A stretch of DNA of 64,000 nucleotides, from NCBI GenBank assembly GCA_025024175.1, contig QCXZ01000001.1, positions 35,210,942 to 35,274,941 on the forward strand, read 5' to 3'. Made by a program: the position numbers and the translations under genes. Shown here piece after piece: positions 1-11,535 of the stretch. The DNA is from Rhyzopertha dominica. Its lineage: Eukaryota > Arthropoda > Insecta > Coleoptera > Bostrichidae. Below the pieces are notes generated by a model. It was not told the DNA's origin and did no database searches. It saw only the letters and a list, made by a program, of their open reading frames with translations. Each line of letters begins with the position of its first letter. The first letter of the stretch is position 1.

Positions 1-1959
1 ACATGTGCGACTTTGCTTGGACCTGATGAAGTTAGAAGCTGGCAATAGAAAAAATATTTTTAATGTTTTTGTATCTTATTTTTATTTTTTAAGGTTTACC
101 GCCAAATTAAAATATTTCGTGATACCTCACCGTTCCTGGAGACGCTCTCCGCTATTGCGCCGATGCGCCGGATGCCCTGTTGCATGCTTGACACCTTTGT
201 CGCTATTGAATTGAACACGCGTATGTTCTGTAGTTCTGTCCCTTTGTACCTTTGTTTACGTTTTGCTCTGAGAACGGAGGACGCGTTAAAGTTTTGTTTT
301 TATTTACTTACTTTATTTACTTAGTACTGTGCAAGATTATGTGAAGGGATCTTCAGACAATTTACCAAAAATTGACTTACACTTGATTGACGAATTTTAC
401 TTGAATGGAAACTCGTGTGGCCAGATCGTTCGATTTTACGCAAATTAGGCGATTTTGCTATTTAAAAGTTGCGACTTGAATAAAATGATGTAATAGCAGC
501 TATACATGCTGTAACTCAGGTTTAAACAAGTTTACCTACTTAATAAATAGTTGTTCCAGCTTTAATATCACTTGAAATATGAACTTATCCTTCGGCTGTC
601 CTAAAATGAATTCGGTTTGCGATATATCCGCTGCAAGTTATAATTTTAATTTAATGTATTTTACGTTTTAATATTTACAGTGAAAACGACTAACAACGAA
701 TCGCGCTTAACACATCCATTCGCTTGTAGGTTTTTATAATTCATAATTACGATTGCGAGTTAGAAATAAAATGGCAACGCTGCTGCGACTTCGTTTTCAG
801 AAACTCATCTCGGCCGACAGGAATGCCAGGATCAGAAAAAATGGCGTCGTAACATCACACAGTTACACCGCACTAAGCGCGCCAGGGAACGCTGACGTCA
901 GAGATTCAAACTTTAAACATAAGCAATCTTTTTTTAAGCATTAACTAAGCGCTTTGCAAAAAATAAAAATAACAGGGGTCTGTATTTTTTCATTAGAATC
1001 ATATTCTGCAATAAAAAATGGGGGCAACAGGCCCATAGCGCATGAGCATAATTTGAGCACATTGAAAACACGCATATAGCGGTAGCTTTACGAATTACGA
1101 CGTGTTGCGGTAGGTATGAACTGGAAGAACCTGGCCAAAAAAATTCACTGAAATAAAATTAATTCAAATGACTAATTTTTGCCATATTCATTCAACTAAC
1201 AGTTATCTACCTTCTCTGTCATGTATTTAAGACACAGGCGTTTGGCATTTACTTGAGCTGTCTTGCACGTTTTGAAATGTTCGCTATATTTCCTGTTTTA
1301 AAACTACATAACGTTATAAAATCAAAATGTATCGTTTTCAAGATAATTGTTACACGACGCATGTATAATCAAGAAATTCTCTAGAAGTAGTTAATATTTA
1401 AATAATATCGGTAGAAAGATCCAGCAAAAGCCGAAACCATTCAAAAACCTTCCAGTCATTAAAATCTTGGCTATTTTTGCACAATAATATGGAATTGATT
1501 ACAGTTAGACTGTAGTACAGAAGAAGCATTAAACACAATACGGGAACAAACCCCATTAAAAACATTATCATCTTCTACAACTCGCTTAGTGATATCTCTA
1601 TCAAGTTGGATTACCGAGTGGAAGAAGTTTTTCTTCTATCTAGCATGTTCCATTATTTCACATATTGACTTGTTAAGAATATGGTCTGATTTGCATTTTT
1701 GTAAATAGCGAAGTGGTTCATCTTTCTAGTAGGAGTCGGTCACGCCAAAGATTTGAATTCTAGGATTCGCACGATGAAGCTTTTGAATAATAAGCTTGTG
1801 ACAACCTGCACTAGGCCGGTGACTATAACAGTTATAGACCGCCTAGCTCGCAGAGTTCCGTTTAGATGGCACTGAGGGCATTTGCTTTCTTATTCTCACT
1901 TGTGACAATATTTGTTTAGCCCTCTTTATTACTTAATTCTTCACTCTCTTGTTGAGTTG
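1..1959. other. No recognisable gene or repeat
   Basis: AT-rich DNA with only short open frames (the longest about 70 codons) that match no family I recognise. A frame at 753-944 has a basic N-terminal part but no identifiable domain and no splice context. I see no tRNA-like or terminal-repeat structure here. Confidence 0.5.
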
Positions 1960-2236
1960 GGTTTTCAGTTTTCGCCCCCCGCTCCGTCCCCTTTTTCCCG
2001 TATCTTGTCGGTACTTTTATATTTTTTCATCTTATTCTCTCTCCTCAGCTGCCGCACCTCTTCTTTCCATGTTCTCCCAGGTCTGTCTCTTCTCTTTTCT
2101 TCTTTCTTGCACTTCAAACATTCGCCTAATTAGTTTATTCTCTTCTTTTCTCATAAATGTATCAATCATCTCGATAGGCTGTTGTCTATGTTCTGTTATT
2201 TCAAGGTCTATGCTTGAGCTTTTTCAGAACACTTAA
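1960..2236 (-). pseudogene. Possible LINE 3'-terminal coding fragment
   Basis: This stretch is strongly pyrimidine-rich on the given strand. Read on the minus strand it gives a charged, Arg/Glu-rich peptide containing MRKEENKLIRRMFEVQERRK followed by KRQTWENMERR. That resembles the extreme C-terminal tail of many insect non-LTR reverse transcriptases, where a basic Arg/Lys-rich stretch leads into a TW motif and a final acidic/basic helix. The frame is broken by stops within about 15 codons after the TW motif, and no reverse transcriptase core lies upstream on that strand. It could instead be an unrelated low-complexity coiled-coil coding piece. The call rests on motif resemblance alone. Confidence 0.35.
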
Positions 2237-3006
2237 TTTTTAGTCTTGTCTATTTTTGTTTTTCCTTCATTTGAGTATTTTCCACTAATAACAATAATCC
2301 TCGCAACCAGTATCTACTATTAGCCTAATATTCTCAAGAATTATTCAAATGCACTTGTCGTTAAAATAAAAACTTGTAATAGCAAACAGCATAAGCATAA
2401 TAACACCACATATAAACGCGTTGATTGTTGGTTTAGCCTTCCGTTTCTGCTTATTTGTATTTGGCAGTCTTGTCCTCGTCTGTAGGTAACTCATATTAGT
2501 TGTATTATGGATGTATGTACCTACAAATGTACGCCACATCGAATAATTTACCGCGCATTGACACTTTTGACGGTGGCTGAGTTTTTCTGGCCCTCATACG
2601 AAAAAAACAGTTAGAAGCATCTTACGTCTTGCAGAATTAAACAACTTTAATCTCCTTTTTTTCCTTTAGTACAGTAACAAACTTCTTACAAGAATTTTTG
2701 AACGTGTTTTTACACCCAGGGACAAAACATCACTTATTGTCACGATACTTTGTCATTATGTTGAACACAAAGCCCTTTTATTACATATTACTCCTATCCT
2801 TCACTCAGCGCTTACTCAAGTAATTGGCAGAATTTCTTTTAGCCTATTATTTGTTACAAGCAAAAACCACAGAAACCTATGAAAACAAATCAACAAATGC
2901 TTCAATGTAGAGCATTCAAAGAGCATTAACATATTATTGTAGTTGACGTTTTCCCTAGTGATGAACGTTTAGGCGCAAATTATCATTTTATAGGTTACAG
3001 GCGTAG
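2237..3006. other. No recognisable feature
   Basis: No family-like frame, terminal repeat or RNA structure is seen. A 64-codon minus-strand frame at 2345-2539 looks random. Confidence 0.4.
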
Positions 3007-3930
3007 AAAATGTGGATTTGTGCAGTTTTACAAGCATTTATTATGCATGGAAAACAAAACAAGTATTGTTTTGCACATGGTGATAAAAGTACTTCAGTCA
3101 ATACAGCTAACAAAATTTTTGTAACCGTTCCTCGAGATTATCAACGTATGAAAAAGTTGTTTAAGGCCCCTAGACGAAATAACAGTTTGTTTTTCTGTTG
3201 TGAAGATCATCGTAATTCTTACTGTAAGTTTTATTATTGTTTTTGGGGTTATAAGTGTTTACTATTCAGTTTCAATTTTGTTATAGCTTGAAGAGGATAT
3301 GAAAAATTATATGCGTTTTAAATTGATAGAGGGAAATATTATAATAAAGAACGACGTTGTTCCCCATATATTCGACTGTTAGCCAGACTGGAAACGAGCC
3401 GCAAGAGCATTTTTGATTCTTACATTTTTATGTTTACAAAAAGCTTGTTTCCAACAACCCACTGGCACTGTGATCAAATTATCAATGCTACGTTAATTTG
3501 ATAAAAGTTCACTTATGCTGCTGCTTTGCTTTTACGTTCCTCATCTCAGCCGCGTCGCTATACAAAAATTCCATAACAATGAACATGCCTTCAGAAGTCA
3601 TAACTCATAAGTATTTCACTTTTTCTTGGCGTATTTTAATGCGCTTGTCACAAAATGAATGCTAAACAATAAATTGATAAATTGACGGGCTGAGGCTGAC
3701 GCGTAACGCGCTGGCCCTAGATGTAAACAAGCGGCCATTTATAGGACACCTGACGTCACAGCCAGTATGTTCGCGTTTTGGCGGTCCCTTTAAGTATTCA
3801 CATTTTTAATATTAAAAATACACCTTACGATCCATTTTTTCGAATTTATAAGCTGTCACAGCTGTTTTGTGGATTAGATGCTACCTATTAATTTGCAATT
3901 CAATAAAATATAAATACATGGCAAATACCC
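3007..3930 (+). mobile_element. 5'-truncated THAP-domain transposon, copy 1
   Basis: This segment matches, in reverse orientation, the 1240-bp element at 57935-59174. The match includes the THAP-like exon, the following intron, the GACGTCA-containing subterminal block around 3750-3790 and the right end GCAAATACCC at 3921-3930. As in the other copy, the element end is followed by AATT. The match stops at about 3007 on the left: the other copy continues another 300 bp to its GGGTATTATCAC terminus, but this one runs into unrelated DNA. Copy 1 is therefore a 5'-truncated relic. The class is inferred as a THAP-carrying cut-and-paste element; no catalytic transposase domain is present in either copy. 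Confidence 0.7.
3010..3360 (+). pseudogene. THAP-like zinc finger gene fragment (two exons)
   Basis: Exon 1 encodes a degenerate THAP (C2CH) DNA-binding domain. KYCFAHGDKST is the zinc-binding start (the second Cys is replaced by Asp), IFVTVPRDYQRMKKLFKAPRR is the central basic block, and FFCCEDH is the second zinc-binding half. A likely intron follows, with donor TGTAAGT near 3224 and acceptor TTATAG ending at 3286. Exon 2 resumes with LEEDMKNYMRFKLIEGNI and VVPHIFDC, the usual continuation in insect THAP transposon proteins. The join leaves the reading frame off by one, and a stop follows the HIFDC motif. With the lost Cys and the missing downstream domain this is a pseudogene. THAP domains normally bind transposon ends or act as repressors; any function here is lost. 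Confidence 0.65.
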
Positions 3931-5627
3931 AATTTTCCGAACGTCTATTTTACTCTACAAAAAGCAATATTCCTTCACTGCTAAATTATCTATCAACGCT
4001 ATATGTTGTGAGTTTTTATTTAAGAAACTTCTTCGATGTAATTTTTTTCGGTCTTGTTATTAATTGTTTCAAATGCTTACATGTTGAACATGCATTTCAA
4101 CAGTCAAGTAAGTTCAGCCCCTCTTCCCATTAAAAACGTGAAAATCACCATTATGTGAATTTGTTTTTCAGCACTATGGCTTATGTGAATACTAACACGC
4201 TTCGTCGGTCATATCGTAACCAAAGCAAAAACACTGAACTTTTGAAGACTGTTGGTGAAACCATAAATCACTTAAGCTGTTGTGAACGGACCGTGAGCTG
4301 TAATAAACATTCCAAGTAACAAATGAGCAGGCTTGGCTTTACACACATTTAATCTAAAAAACGGTTGCGCAACTTCTAAATCATTTACTCTTAATGCCGG
4401 AAAGATTGTTTCGAAAAATTGCACAAATGGCTTATTAACAGCTTATGAATTGTGCGTTGTCGCGGCAAAAGAATAAATAGCGGCGGTCGTAATAACTAAC
4501 CAACGGAACTCGCGCAGGATTGATTAGAGGTCTGAAATAATGAGGAAACGAGGACGGGTAGAATTCTGTGAATATGAAAAAACCATGTATGCTGTTAAAG
4601 TGAGTGTCAAGATAACTACAGGTGCCCTAAAAATGAGTCAAATGATGTAATCATTCTTGTGGTAGTCGTACGCAGGTTGTGCGCGGTTGTTGTCCGTTTT
4701 CTAATGAGATTAGGACAATCGGCTTTCCTCTGTTCAAATTCATATAATTTGAGATATCTAAAAATGTAATTCATTTTAGAATGGGCTATACAGCTCATTG
4801 CCTCAGCTACTAACAAATCAGAAGTAGGAGAGATATTTGTAGCGGGTGTTTGAATGAAAACGATTTTTTTAAGTGTACATCTTGTGATGCAACATTCGCA
4901 GTTTTTAAAATAACTCTCAACCACTAGCAGCTCCCACCCTAAATCTTTAAATAATTTATGTTAATTAAATATTTTAAAGATATTTCAAAGAACTTTTTCA
5001 AAATACGTAAAGTAATGTAAGTAAAAAGTCGATGAAGGTTAAATTATTTGTGAAACTACATCTAGTATTAACTGATTAATCTTTTAAAGTGGCTTCCGTT
5101 AACCTCCACACAAACGTTGAGTAGCGAATACAAATAAGTCCACTAAGGATACCGAACAAACGATTCGCTAGCGTCCTTGTTTTTGACGCCGAATTCAAGC
5201 AGATAGTAAGTAATTGTTAGTTTTATTTTCATTCCAGGTTATAAAACTACAAATACCAACCATTCCGTTTATCGCCATAAGTATAAAATTTCCGTATAAT
5301 AACAATGCTCATCTTAATATAACAATTAAGAAGTATCTTACTAAACTGCCGTTGATGGTTGACCGCCCTCGGTTATTACCATCGAGGTGTCTGTAGTCGG
5401 TTATTTACATTTTCAAGCGAAGCAAACATAATAGTCAGATTCTAAGGTGGAATTGGAGGAAAACAGAAACGTACAGTTGACCAAAGCAATACTGAAAGCA
5501 TGGTCCACTGTACTATTGGTGTTTAGAATGTTCTGTATGTTTTGAGTAGTGTGGTGTAAAGTTTTGGTTAAAAAGAGCTTATTGCGAGTTGTTTAAGGAC
5601 AAGTCGTATAAAAAATTAATCCAGGTA
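3931..5627. other. No recognisable feature
   Basis: Short frames at 3867-4133 (+) and 4616-4924 (-) lack any family signature. No terminal repeats were found. The sequence is plain AT-rich intergenic-like DNA. Confidence 0.4.
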
Positions 5628-5628
5628 A

Positions 5629-5691
5629 TGGTGCGGATGTGTCAAGTATGCAAAAAGGTTGGCTGTAAGGAGAAAACCGTATCATTTCACC
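5629..5691 (+). pseudogene. Candidate isolated first exon of a THAP-domain gene
   Basis: An ATG at 5629 opens MVRMCQVCKKVGCKEKTVSF, followed by His-Arg and then GTAAGC, a good splice donor. The pattern of a Cys pair near the start, then SFHR, then a donor is how many insect THAP genes begin: the zinc-binding Cys pair, the SFHRFP turn and an intron right after it. I could not find the expected second exon (the FP, W and C..H parts) in the next 1.5 kb. An open stretch from about 6250, preceded by an acceptor-like TTATAACAG, does not look like THAP. It may be an orphaned exon of a gene or element, or chance. It is unrelated in sequence to the THAP copies at 3.0 and 58.7 kb. Confidence 0.35.
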
Positions 5692-7368
5692 GGTAAGCAT
5701 TGTTTAGGTTATGTTTATATTTCTTATCACAGGTGTCGTTTGATAAATTTAGCGAAATTAGTTACTTTATAGAGGAATACTTTTATAAAATGTAATGAAT
5801 TTGATAGTGAAGGATTAATACATATGGAAAATGATTACTGTTAGTGGTGGTAGACGTTTTAAAAATAAATATTTGTAGGTAGAAGGGGAGAGGCGATGTG
5901 TTTGGAGTAAGTACTTCAGTGATGCCTGATGCAAATTTTGATTTTATGTATTTCTTTTTATTTGACAATAAATTTCATTTTTGCAGTTTCTGATTTTTTT
6001 TCCTTATATTTCTATATGAAGAATGTCGAAGGTTTTCTCGTTAAGTGTTGATTAATGGATACTAATGCTAGAACTGTGTTGATGCTTTCATTCGGCCAAA
6101 TTTTTTTCCCACTTGTAACGAAATTAAATTAGTGTTTGTTGTACAAAAAAATCTTTCTTTGCTTTATCTGAAAGATTGTTCGAAATATTATTGATTTTCT
6201 GTTTTTAGTTGGAAGTTTAATTATCTCACTGTTGACCCTTTTATAACAGTACGGCAATGTGCTTAGAAGAAAACCGTATCACCCCCTCGTACCCGCGCTC
6301 CCCTCAGCCTCGTTGGTCTTGGCGTCAGTTCCAACCTTATTTATGACTGAGATGTCGTGTCCATTTAATAATATGTCAACTGCTCTATCAGTTCAATCAA
6401 AATCAAAGCACATGTTTAGACAAATTCGTCTTTTAAAATACATTAGAAATATTACTATTTCTACAGGTGGATATTAGGATATTACACTATCAGAGACTAC
6501 AGTTTTTTCGTGCAGTTGTGTAATACATAGTGGCAGTGATTTTACTTTGCAAGCTTATTTTTGCATTAAGCAAGTATTTGCATGTAGAGCTCTGACAGAA
6601 CGGTTGTAAACCCGAGATGGACAATACATATTACAAAGACAACCAGCGAACATTAATGGGTTTTATTGAAGAAATTGTGCCAGTAGTAATAATACCTAGC
6701 AATATTCAGTTATTAAAAAAAATCTCAAAACGANATGGGCTAATAATACCGATGTTGCAATTATACATGCAAATGATGAAAATTAAAACCGCACTCAATT
6801 TATTATTGGAAGCAATGATGAAGTATTATTTGCAAATGAAGATCACTTATCTGTGGAATCATAAAAACTTTGTAATGACGTTATTGTTCAAGATAAAAAC
6901 GAAACGTTTGAATTGGCTAACGCAAATTTTTAGGTCAAATATCTGTGAAATCACCTGAGTTTTATAACGAAATGGTTCTCCAACATAAAAATGATATTTG
7001 GACTCAATTTAATAAAATGATGCTGTCAATACAAGTACGAAAACATAAAAGCGAACGGCATTCCAATAAAGAGGCGTCAGCTCGTCATTAAAATGGCGTC
7101 ATATGTATTAACGCCATTATAGCGCCTAACCATGTTGTAACTGTTCAGAACATACATAAAGTTTATATTACCTACGTATTTTTGTCACGTCTTCATTATC
7201 ACGCGTTTCGCTCTGAATAAGTTGATAAAAAAGAGCAAAAAATGTAAAAATCTTCCACTTGTAAGTTGCCGCCATCTACCGGTGAGATTTGGAATTTCTA
7301 TCTAAGAAGGCCATTTTTGTAGCATGACAGATGATAAAGATCGTTATCATTTTAAGTGGTTATTCGTA
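5692..7368. other. No clear gene; two unidentified open frames
   Basis: An open frame at 6259-6477 and a 113-codon frame at 6617-6958 (containing one N base) match nothing I know. The second is rich in Lys, Ile and Met, as expected for translated AT-rich noncoding DNA. No repeat boundaries are seen. Confidence 0.4.
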
Positions 7369-7376
7369 GTCGCGAC

Positions 7377-7450
7377 CAGTGATGTAAAATTACCGGTAAT
7401 TTAAAATCGGGTAATATTACCGGTAACATTGGTAACAATGGTAACATCCC
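7377..7450. repeat. hAT left terminus with subterminal repeats
   Basis: The left end starts CAGTGATGTAAAATTACCGG and carries ACCGGTAA and GGTAATATTACC motifs close together. They mirror those at the right end and are probable transposase binding sites. Confidence 0.8.
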
Positions 7451-7656
7451 CAAATTTTGTAGATTAACAAAATTGTGTTAAAAACAACTTAATCTTTATT
7501 ATCTGAAACGAAAAACAACAAAATAAACATTTTTTTCATTAAATAACACTAATAATAGACATTTTAAAATAAAAACATTGGATTTCTGACAATGTCAACT
7601 ATAATAATCTCAAAAAAAACAAAGTAATAATAGTGAAGACTGAATAGCATTTTACT

Positions 7657-9708
7657 TTACGATTTCACGAAAAATGATAGCGGCATATTATCTTCTTCCT
7701 CATCTTGTTCCTCGTTTTCCTTCTCAAATAGCAAATCCCCACCTTGCACTTGATTCTGCTCGTCATATTGTATTCCCTCGTCTTCTTCTTCCGTTTCATG
7801 TTCCTGATTTGCCTCGTTGGTGATGCTTTTAACTTCATTCGGATGCATGAGATGAAAGTTATGGGATATGTATGTGAGTTTCCCTGCTCTATCCACCGAA
7901 AGCCTGTTACGTTTTGCTCTATGAATAAATCCATACCTGCCAAATGAACAAGAGAAAGAACAATTTAATAATCGTGTATTCGTACGAGTAGGTGCTTACG
8001 TGCTAAAACTTCTCTCTGTTGCCGCTGTTGATACCGGAAGATTCAATATGTCAACTGCAAGTTCTGACAGCTCACTAGTGGTACAAATTCCACTCCACCA
8101 CAAATCTGCCTCCATAGTTTCAGTTTTCATCACGAATTCCTTTCCAAAAAGTTCTTTACGAGTTTTGTAAGCTGCTAAATCTCGAATAATATTTACCGCT
8201 TGTTGTGAATATTTTGGGTGTTTATTTGCAACATTGAATATAAATTCCGTTGCAACAAGTTCTTCTTCATTGGTCAAACCATTCGATCTTTGAGATGGCT
8301 CCAGTAAATGTGCAGCGAAATGAACACATGACAAACTTTTCAACTTCCTTTTTTCCATTACAGATTTAAGTGTGGCCTGTTCTTTACGCAGCATGGAACA
8401 TTTGGTAACATCAAGATATTTTTGTAGTTTAATGTTTACTTCATTAAAACAAGTGATCACGTTTCCAATCTTTGACTTATCACATTCAAATGTGATCCAA
8501 ACAGAAATTGGGTGTAAAAACTTTGTTTCGTTTGCAAGGAGAGGATGTCTACTATAACTTGATCGTCATCCACTGCTAAAGCTTGTAGAGCATATTTTGT
8601 GTCAATGAGACTTTTTAGAGAATAAATGAACGAATTCCATCTCGTTGTAACCGGTAGCTTCAATGAAATGCACTCATTCTTGTTTGTTTTTTGAATTATT
8701 TCAAATCTGGCATGGAGAACGTGAGAATTTTTTATTTCTTTAACGATGGATGTAGGCTTTTCCCTCAAAAGTGTCACTTCGCGTATTTTTAAAATGTCAC
8801 CTACCATTAAATTCAAGCAGTGGCACATACATGCGTACGAAACAATAAAATCATATTTTTTTGAAATTATGTTTCTAGCCTCCTTAATATTTGCCCCGTT
8901 GTCTGTAACCAAACCTAGAAATTTATGAGTACCCAATTCTAATAAAAATTTTTCAATTTCCTGGGCTAAAAATTCTGCCAGATGCCTGTTGTCTCTTGTA
9001 TGCTCTGTTTTATAAAACACTGGTGACCGTGTGCTAATGATGTAGTTGGTGATCGAGTCATTGCGGTAGTTTGACCATTGATCAGCTTGCAAAGCTAAAA
9101 TTGGTGCTTCATTAATTTTGGCTTCAACAGACGTTTTCATTTTGTCATATTCAGCTAACAACTAAGAATTTGACAGCTGAAAACGACTAGGGAGTTTGTA
9201 TGCACATCTAATTTTTTGAAAGAAGTCCTTCCAAACTCTTCTTGAGATCAGATCTAAAGGACAGCCAGTTACGTATATCGCCCGTGCAAGTAATTCAGTG
9301 ATTTGCAAATTTTCATCATCCGACATACGGTCTACGTAGGCTTCTAAGATGTGGGAGCTGCTGCTTCCTACAAATGAAGCGGAGTTGCAGGTGGTGGTGG
9401 TCGTGGTACAGCTTTTTGAGGCCAAACACACTGTGTCATCATTAGATTCCATCTCAATTGAATTAGCCTCATCCTCATCTATTGTTAATATGATTGTATT
9501 TGGAGCTGAAGCTTCGGTTGGAACATGGGCCTTATTTTCACTGTGTAATGCGTTTTTGATTTGAGCAGGTGCTTTTAGACATTTTAGTAGGTGTCGTTTG
9601 TCTGGTGGCATTTCTTTTGAAAATACTTTTGCAATACATGCACGCAAAATTATTCGCGTGCGGTGTGGCCTTAAAATATTGCCACACAGTGCTCTTTGTT
9701 TTACCCAT
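7657..9708 (-). pseudogene. hAT transposase (BED finger type), frameshifted
   Basis: The gene runs from an ATG near 9708 to a stop at 7657. The N-terminus has a BED zinc finger: VWQYF, then CMYC, then in another frame KRHLLKCLK, so one frameshift cuts the finger. The central region has LQADQWSN and LGLVTDNGANI, the first two acidic positions of the hAT RNase H-like core, followed by the CHCLNLMV cluster. An in-frame TAG lies at about 9162 and a second frameshift near 8520. The C-terminal dimerisation motif LPVSTAATERSFST is then interrupted by a 63-bp intron (7937-7999, GTAAGC...GCAG), after which the frame continues GFIHRAKRNRLS and ends in an acidic tail. The protein would catalyse cut-and-paste transposition in the nucleus. 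At least two frameshifts and a stop make it a pseudogene. Confidence 0.88.
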
Positions 9709-9999
9709 TCTGCAAAGAAATAATACACCTGTTCTGTTTTGTATCCACTTTACAATCGGTACATACATCTATGCACTATGTACCTGCACACTGCACACAT
9801 AACCAGAAATATAATGAAGAAACTTACCTTTACCTTTACTTTTCCGCAAACGACGGGACAAATAGTGGCGAAGGCGATGGCGTAAGTCACACTCACATCA
9901 CAACTTCACAACTCACACAACAAGTCCGTGCATATTCTTCGTAGTCGCGTGCTGCTGCACTGCAATAAATTCGTTGCGCCATGTAAGTTAGTGCCCAGA

Positions 10000-10106
10000 A
10001 TCCCCGGTAATATTACCAATGTTACCGGCAGGGTCGGGTAATATTACGTAACTTACGGTAATTTACCGGTAATATTACATTGGTAATATTACCGCTAACA
10101 TCACTA
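10000..10106. repeat. hAT right terminus with subterminal repeats
   Basis: Four GGTAATATTAC motifs (10006, 10037, 10068, 10082) lie within 90 bp of the end ACATCACTA. They are more numerous than on the left. Such asymmetric subterminal arrays are typical of hAT transposase binding sites. Confidence 0.8.
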
Positions 10107-10189
10107 GTCGCGACACAAATGCTTGCGTAACATTTCGTAAGATATCTGGAGCAACTGCTATCAATTCTTGCACGTAATTCCCCCGAATC

Positions 10190-10640
10190 GTTGGTAACTC
10201 TCAAGTCCCTAAAAGAAAAATTCTAGGGGTGTTAGATCTAGAGACCTTGCTGGGCATTCAATCGGTCTTTTCCTTCCTATCCAATGCCCCTAGAAATTAT
10301 CATCAAGGAATTGCCTGGCAGCACCAAAGTAATGAGGGGGTGCCCTTGCTCATGATGTCAATGATATAGAGATACATTAGTTTATCTAGCATATAATATA
10401 ATATATAATAAATATGATCATGAGATTTTCCTCAAGGTAGGAACGATATACGATATGATTACATAATATCCCAACTCACATTAACATGTAACGGTGTAAA
10501 TGGTCTCTGGGTGTGTACTTCCAGCTTCAAGAAGTGAGAATTAACATCGCTTCAGTATCTGCAGTTGTACCGATTAATATGACCATTTAAGAAAAATGTA
10601 GACTCGCCATCTCAAAAGCAAGTATTGTAAAGGAAACCTT
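10190..10640 (-). pseudogene. Decayed mariner/Tc1-like transposase remnant
   Basis: On the minus strand, starting near 10630, the sequence reads FFLNGHINRYNCRY, then HTQ, then HVNVSWDIM; these correspond to the FLNG..NR.NCRYW and VNVWAGI blocks of an insect mariner-like family. Further down comes PPHYFGAARQFLDDNF, GHWIGRKRPIE and PARSLDLTPLEFFF, the C-terminal catalytic block of IS630/Tc1/mariner DDE transposases (normally PDLTPLDFFLWG). Several stops and frameshifts separate the pieces. It abuts the right target duplication of the hAT element, so the hAT may have inserted beside or into it. Remnants of the same family lie at 50.7-51.6 and 52.4-52.7 kb. Confidence 0.75.
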
Positions 10641-10856
10641 CCGTTAAGTTTTCACAAAATTTCAGTCGTCTATTAAATTTATTTTCATTCAAATCACACA
10701 CATCAAGTATATTTTGAAAGGACGAAACTTTGTAAAGAATCGTTGGAATCATCTTTGGAAGATGAGAGAACAGCTTTTGTAGAAGCATTTTACATTTGCG
10801 TTACCTATGTCTGATCGTTCTAAATTGCGTGCGATTGTGTCCCGATGCTTTTACTC

Positions 10857-11535
10857 ACATGGATGTATAAAAGAGGGAGATACCGCATCTCATTGACAGA
10901 AAGCGCATTGTTGTGAAGCCAACATCTAAATGGCGTGAAGTTAGCGCAATAACAAACTTAGTTTTCTTTCCGCGGCATGGCGTGCAGTAATTTGCATTCT
11001 TCAGTATGCTTCCGAAACCTAAAAATAATAGATAGGAAAAAATATTGTATGAATATGATTTATGCACACATATAAAACTCATTTTTTGCTATACACTAGT
11101 AAACAATTCATCTTTCAGTAGTAGTGCTGTAAAATATCGGCATAATAAGCAATTTCAATACCGCACGCCTATGAATATTAACCTTAAATAGTACTTGGTT
11201 GTTACATACCTGTGAAATGAAACATTGGGTTAACGTATATCAATCTTTCTGCACATATGACACTGCCTGATCATCTTATCACTGCTACCGTTAACAATTA
11301 TATAGAAATTATTCTCTGCGTCTTGCACATCATAAAACCAAATAAAAGCAAATACGCAAACGCTTAAATGGTGTGTGACCGTGAACATGAAGCTTAGTCA
11401 TTGGACTATTGGACATACACAACTGGTCAACTGGAAGATCCAATGTTTTCTACGAATAAACGCTTAGACTGTGATCACATGTTGGCATCAGTTTAGAATG
11501 TGAAAAGCTGCATCCCCTCTTTTATACATCCATGT
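10857..11535. repeat. Widely spaced 24-bp inverted repeat containing TATA-box-like sequence
   Basis: ACATGGATGTATAAAAGAGG occurs at 10857-10881 on the plus strand and at 11511-11535 on the minus strand, with the two TATAAAAGAGGG motifs facing each other across 630 bp. The core is a near-ideal TATA box in both orientations. They may be the ends of an inverted-repeat element or two copies of a short element. No gene is recognisable between them. Confidence 0.55.

Larger units (their letters stand above)
7369..10114 (-). mobile_element. Complete hAT-superfamily transposon with 8-bp target duplication
   Basis: The element proper is 7377-10106 (2730 bp). It starts CAGTGATGT and ends ACATCACTA, imperfect terminal inverted repeats that differ at the outermost base. 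It is flanked by the perfect 8-bp duplication GTCGCGAC (7369-7376 and 10107-10114), the duplication length diagnostic of hAT elements. Both ends are packed with the motif GGTAATATTACC or close variants, at 7410, 10006, 10037, 10068 and 10082. A single transposase gene runs on the minus strand. The intact ends and duplication show a clean insertion; the coding damage shows that this copy can no longer make transposase. Confidence 0.93.

Noticed and set aside
3700..3760. GACGTCA in the THAP element as a host CRE regulatory site
   Set aside because: It belongs to the element's inverted repeats and recurs in both copies, so an element-specific role is the simpler explanation.
7744..7947. Plus-strand open frame across the hAT transposase end
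   Set aside because: It is the antisense of the acidic C-terminal tail and the adjoining intron of the transposase.
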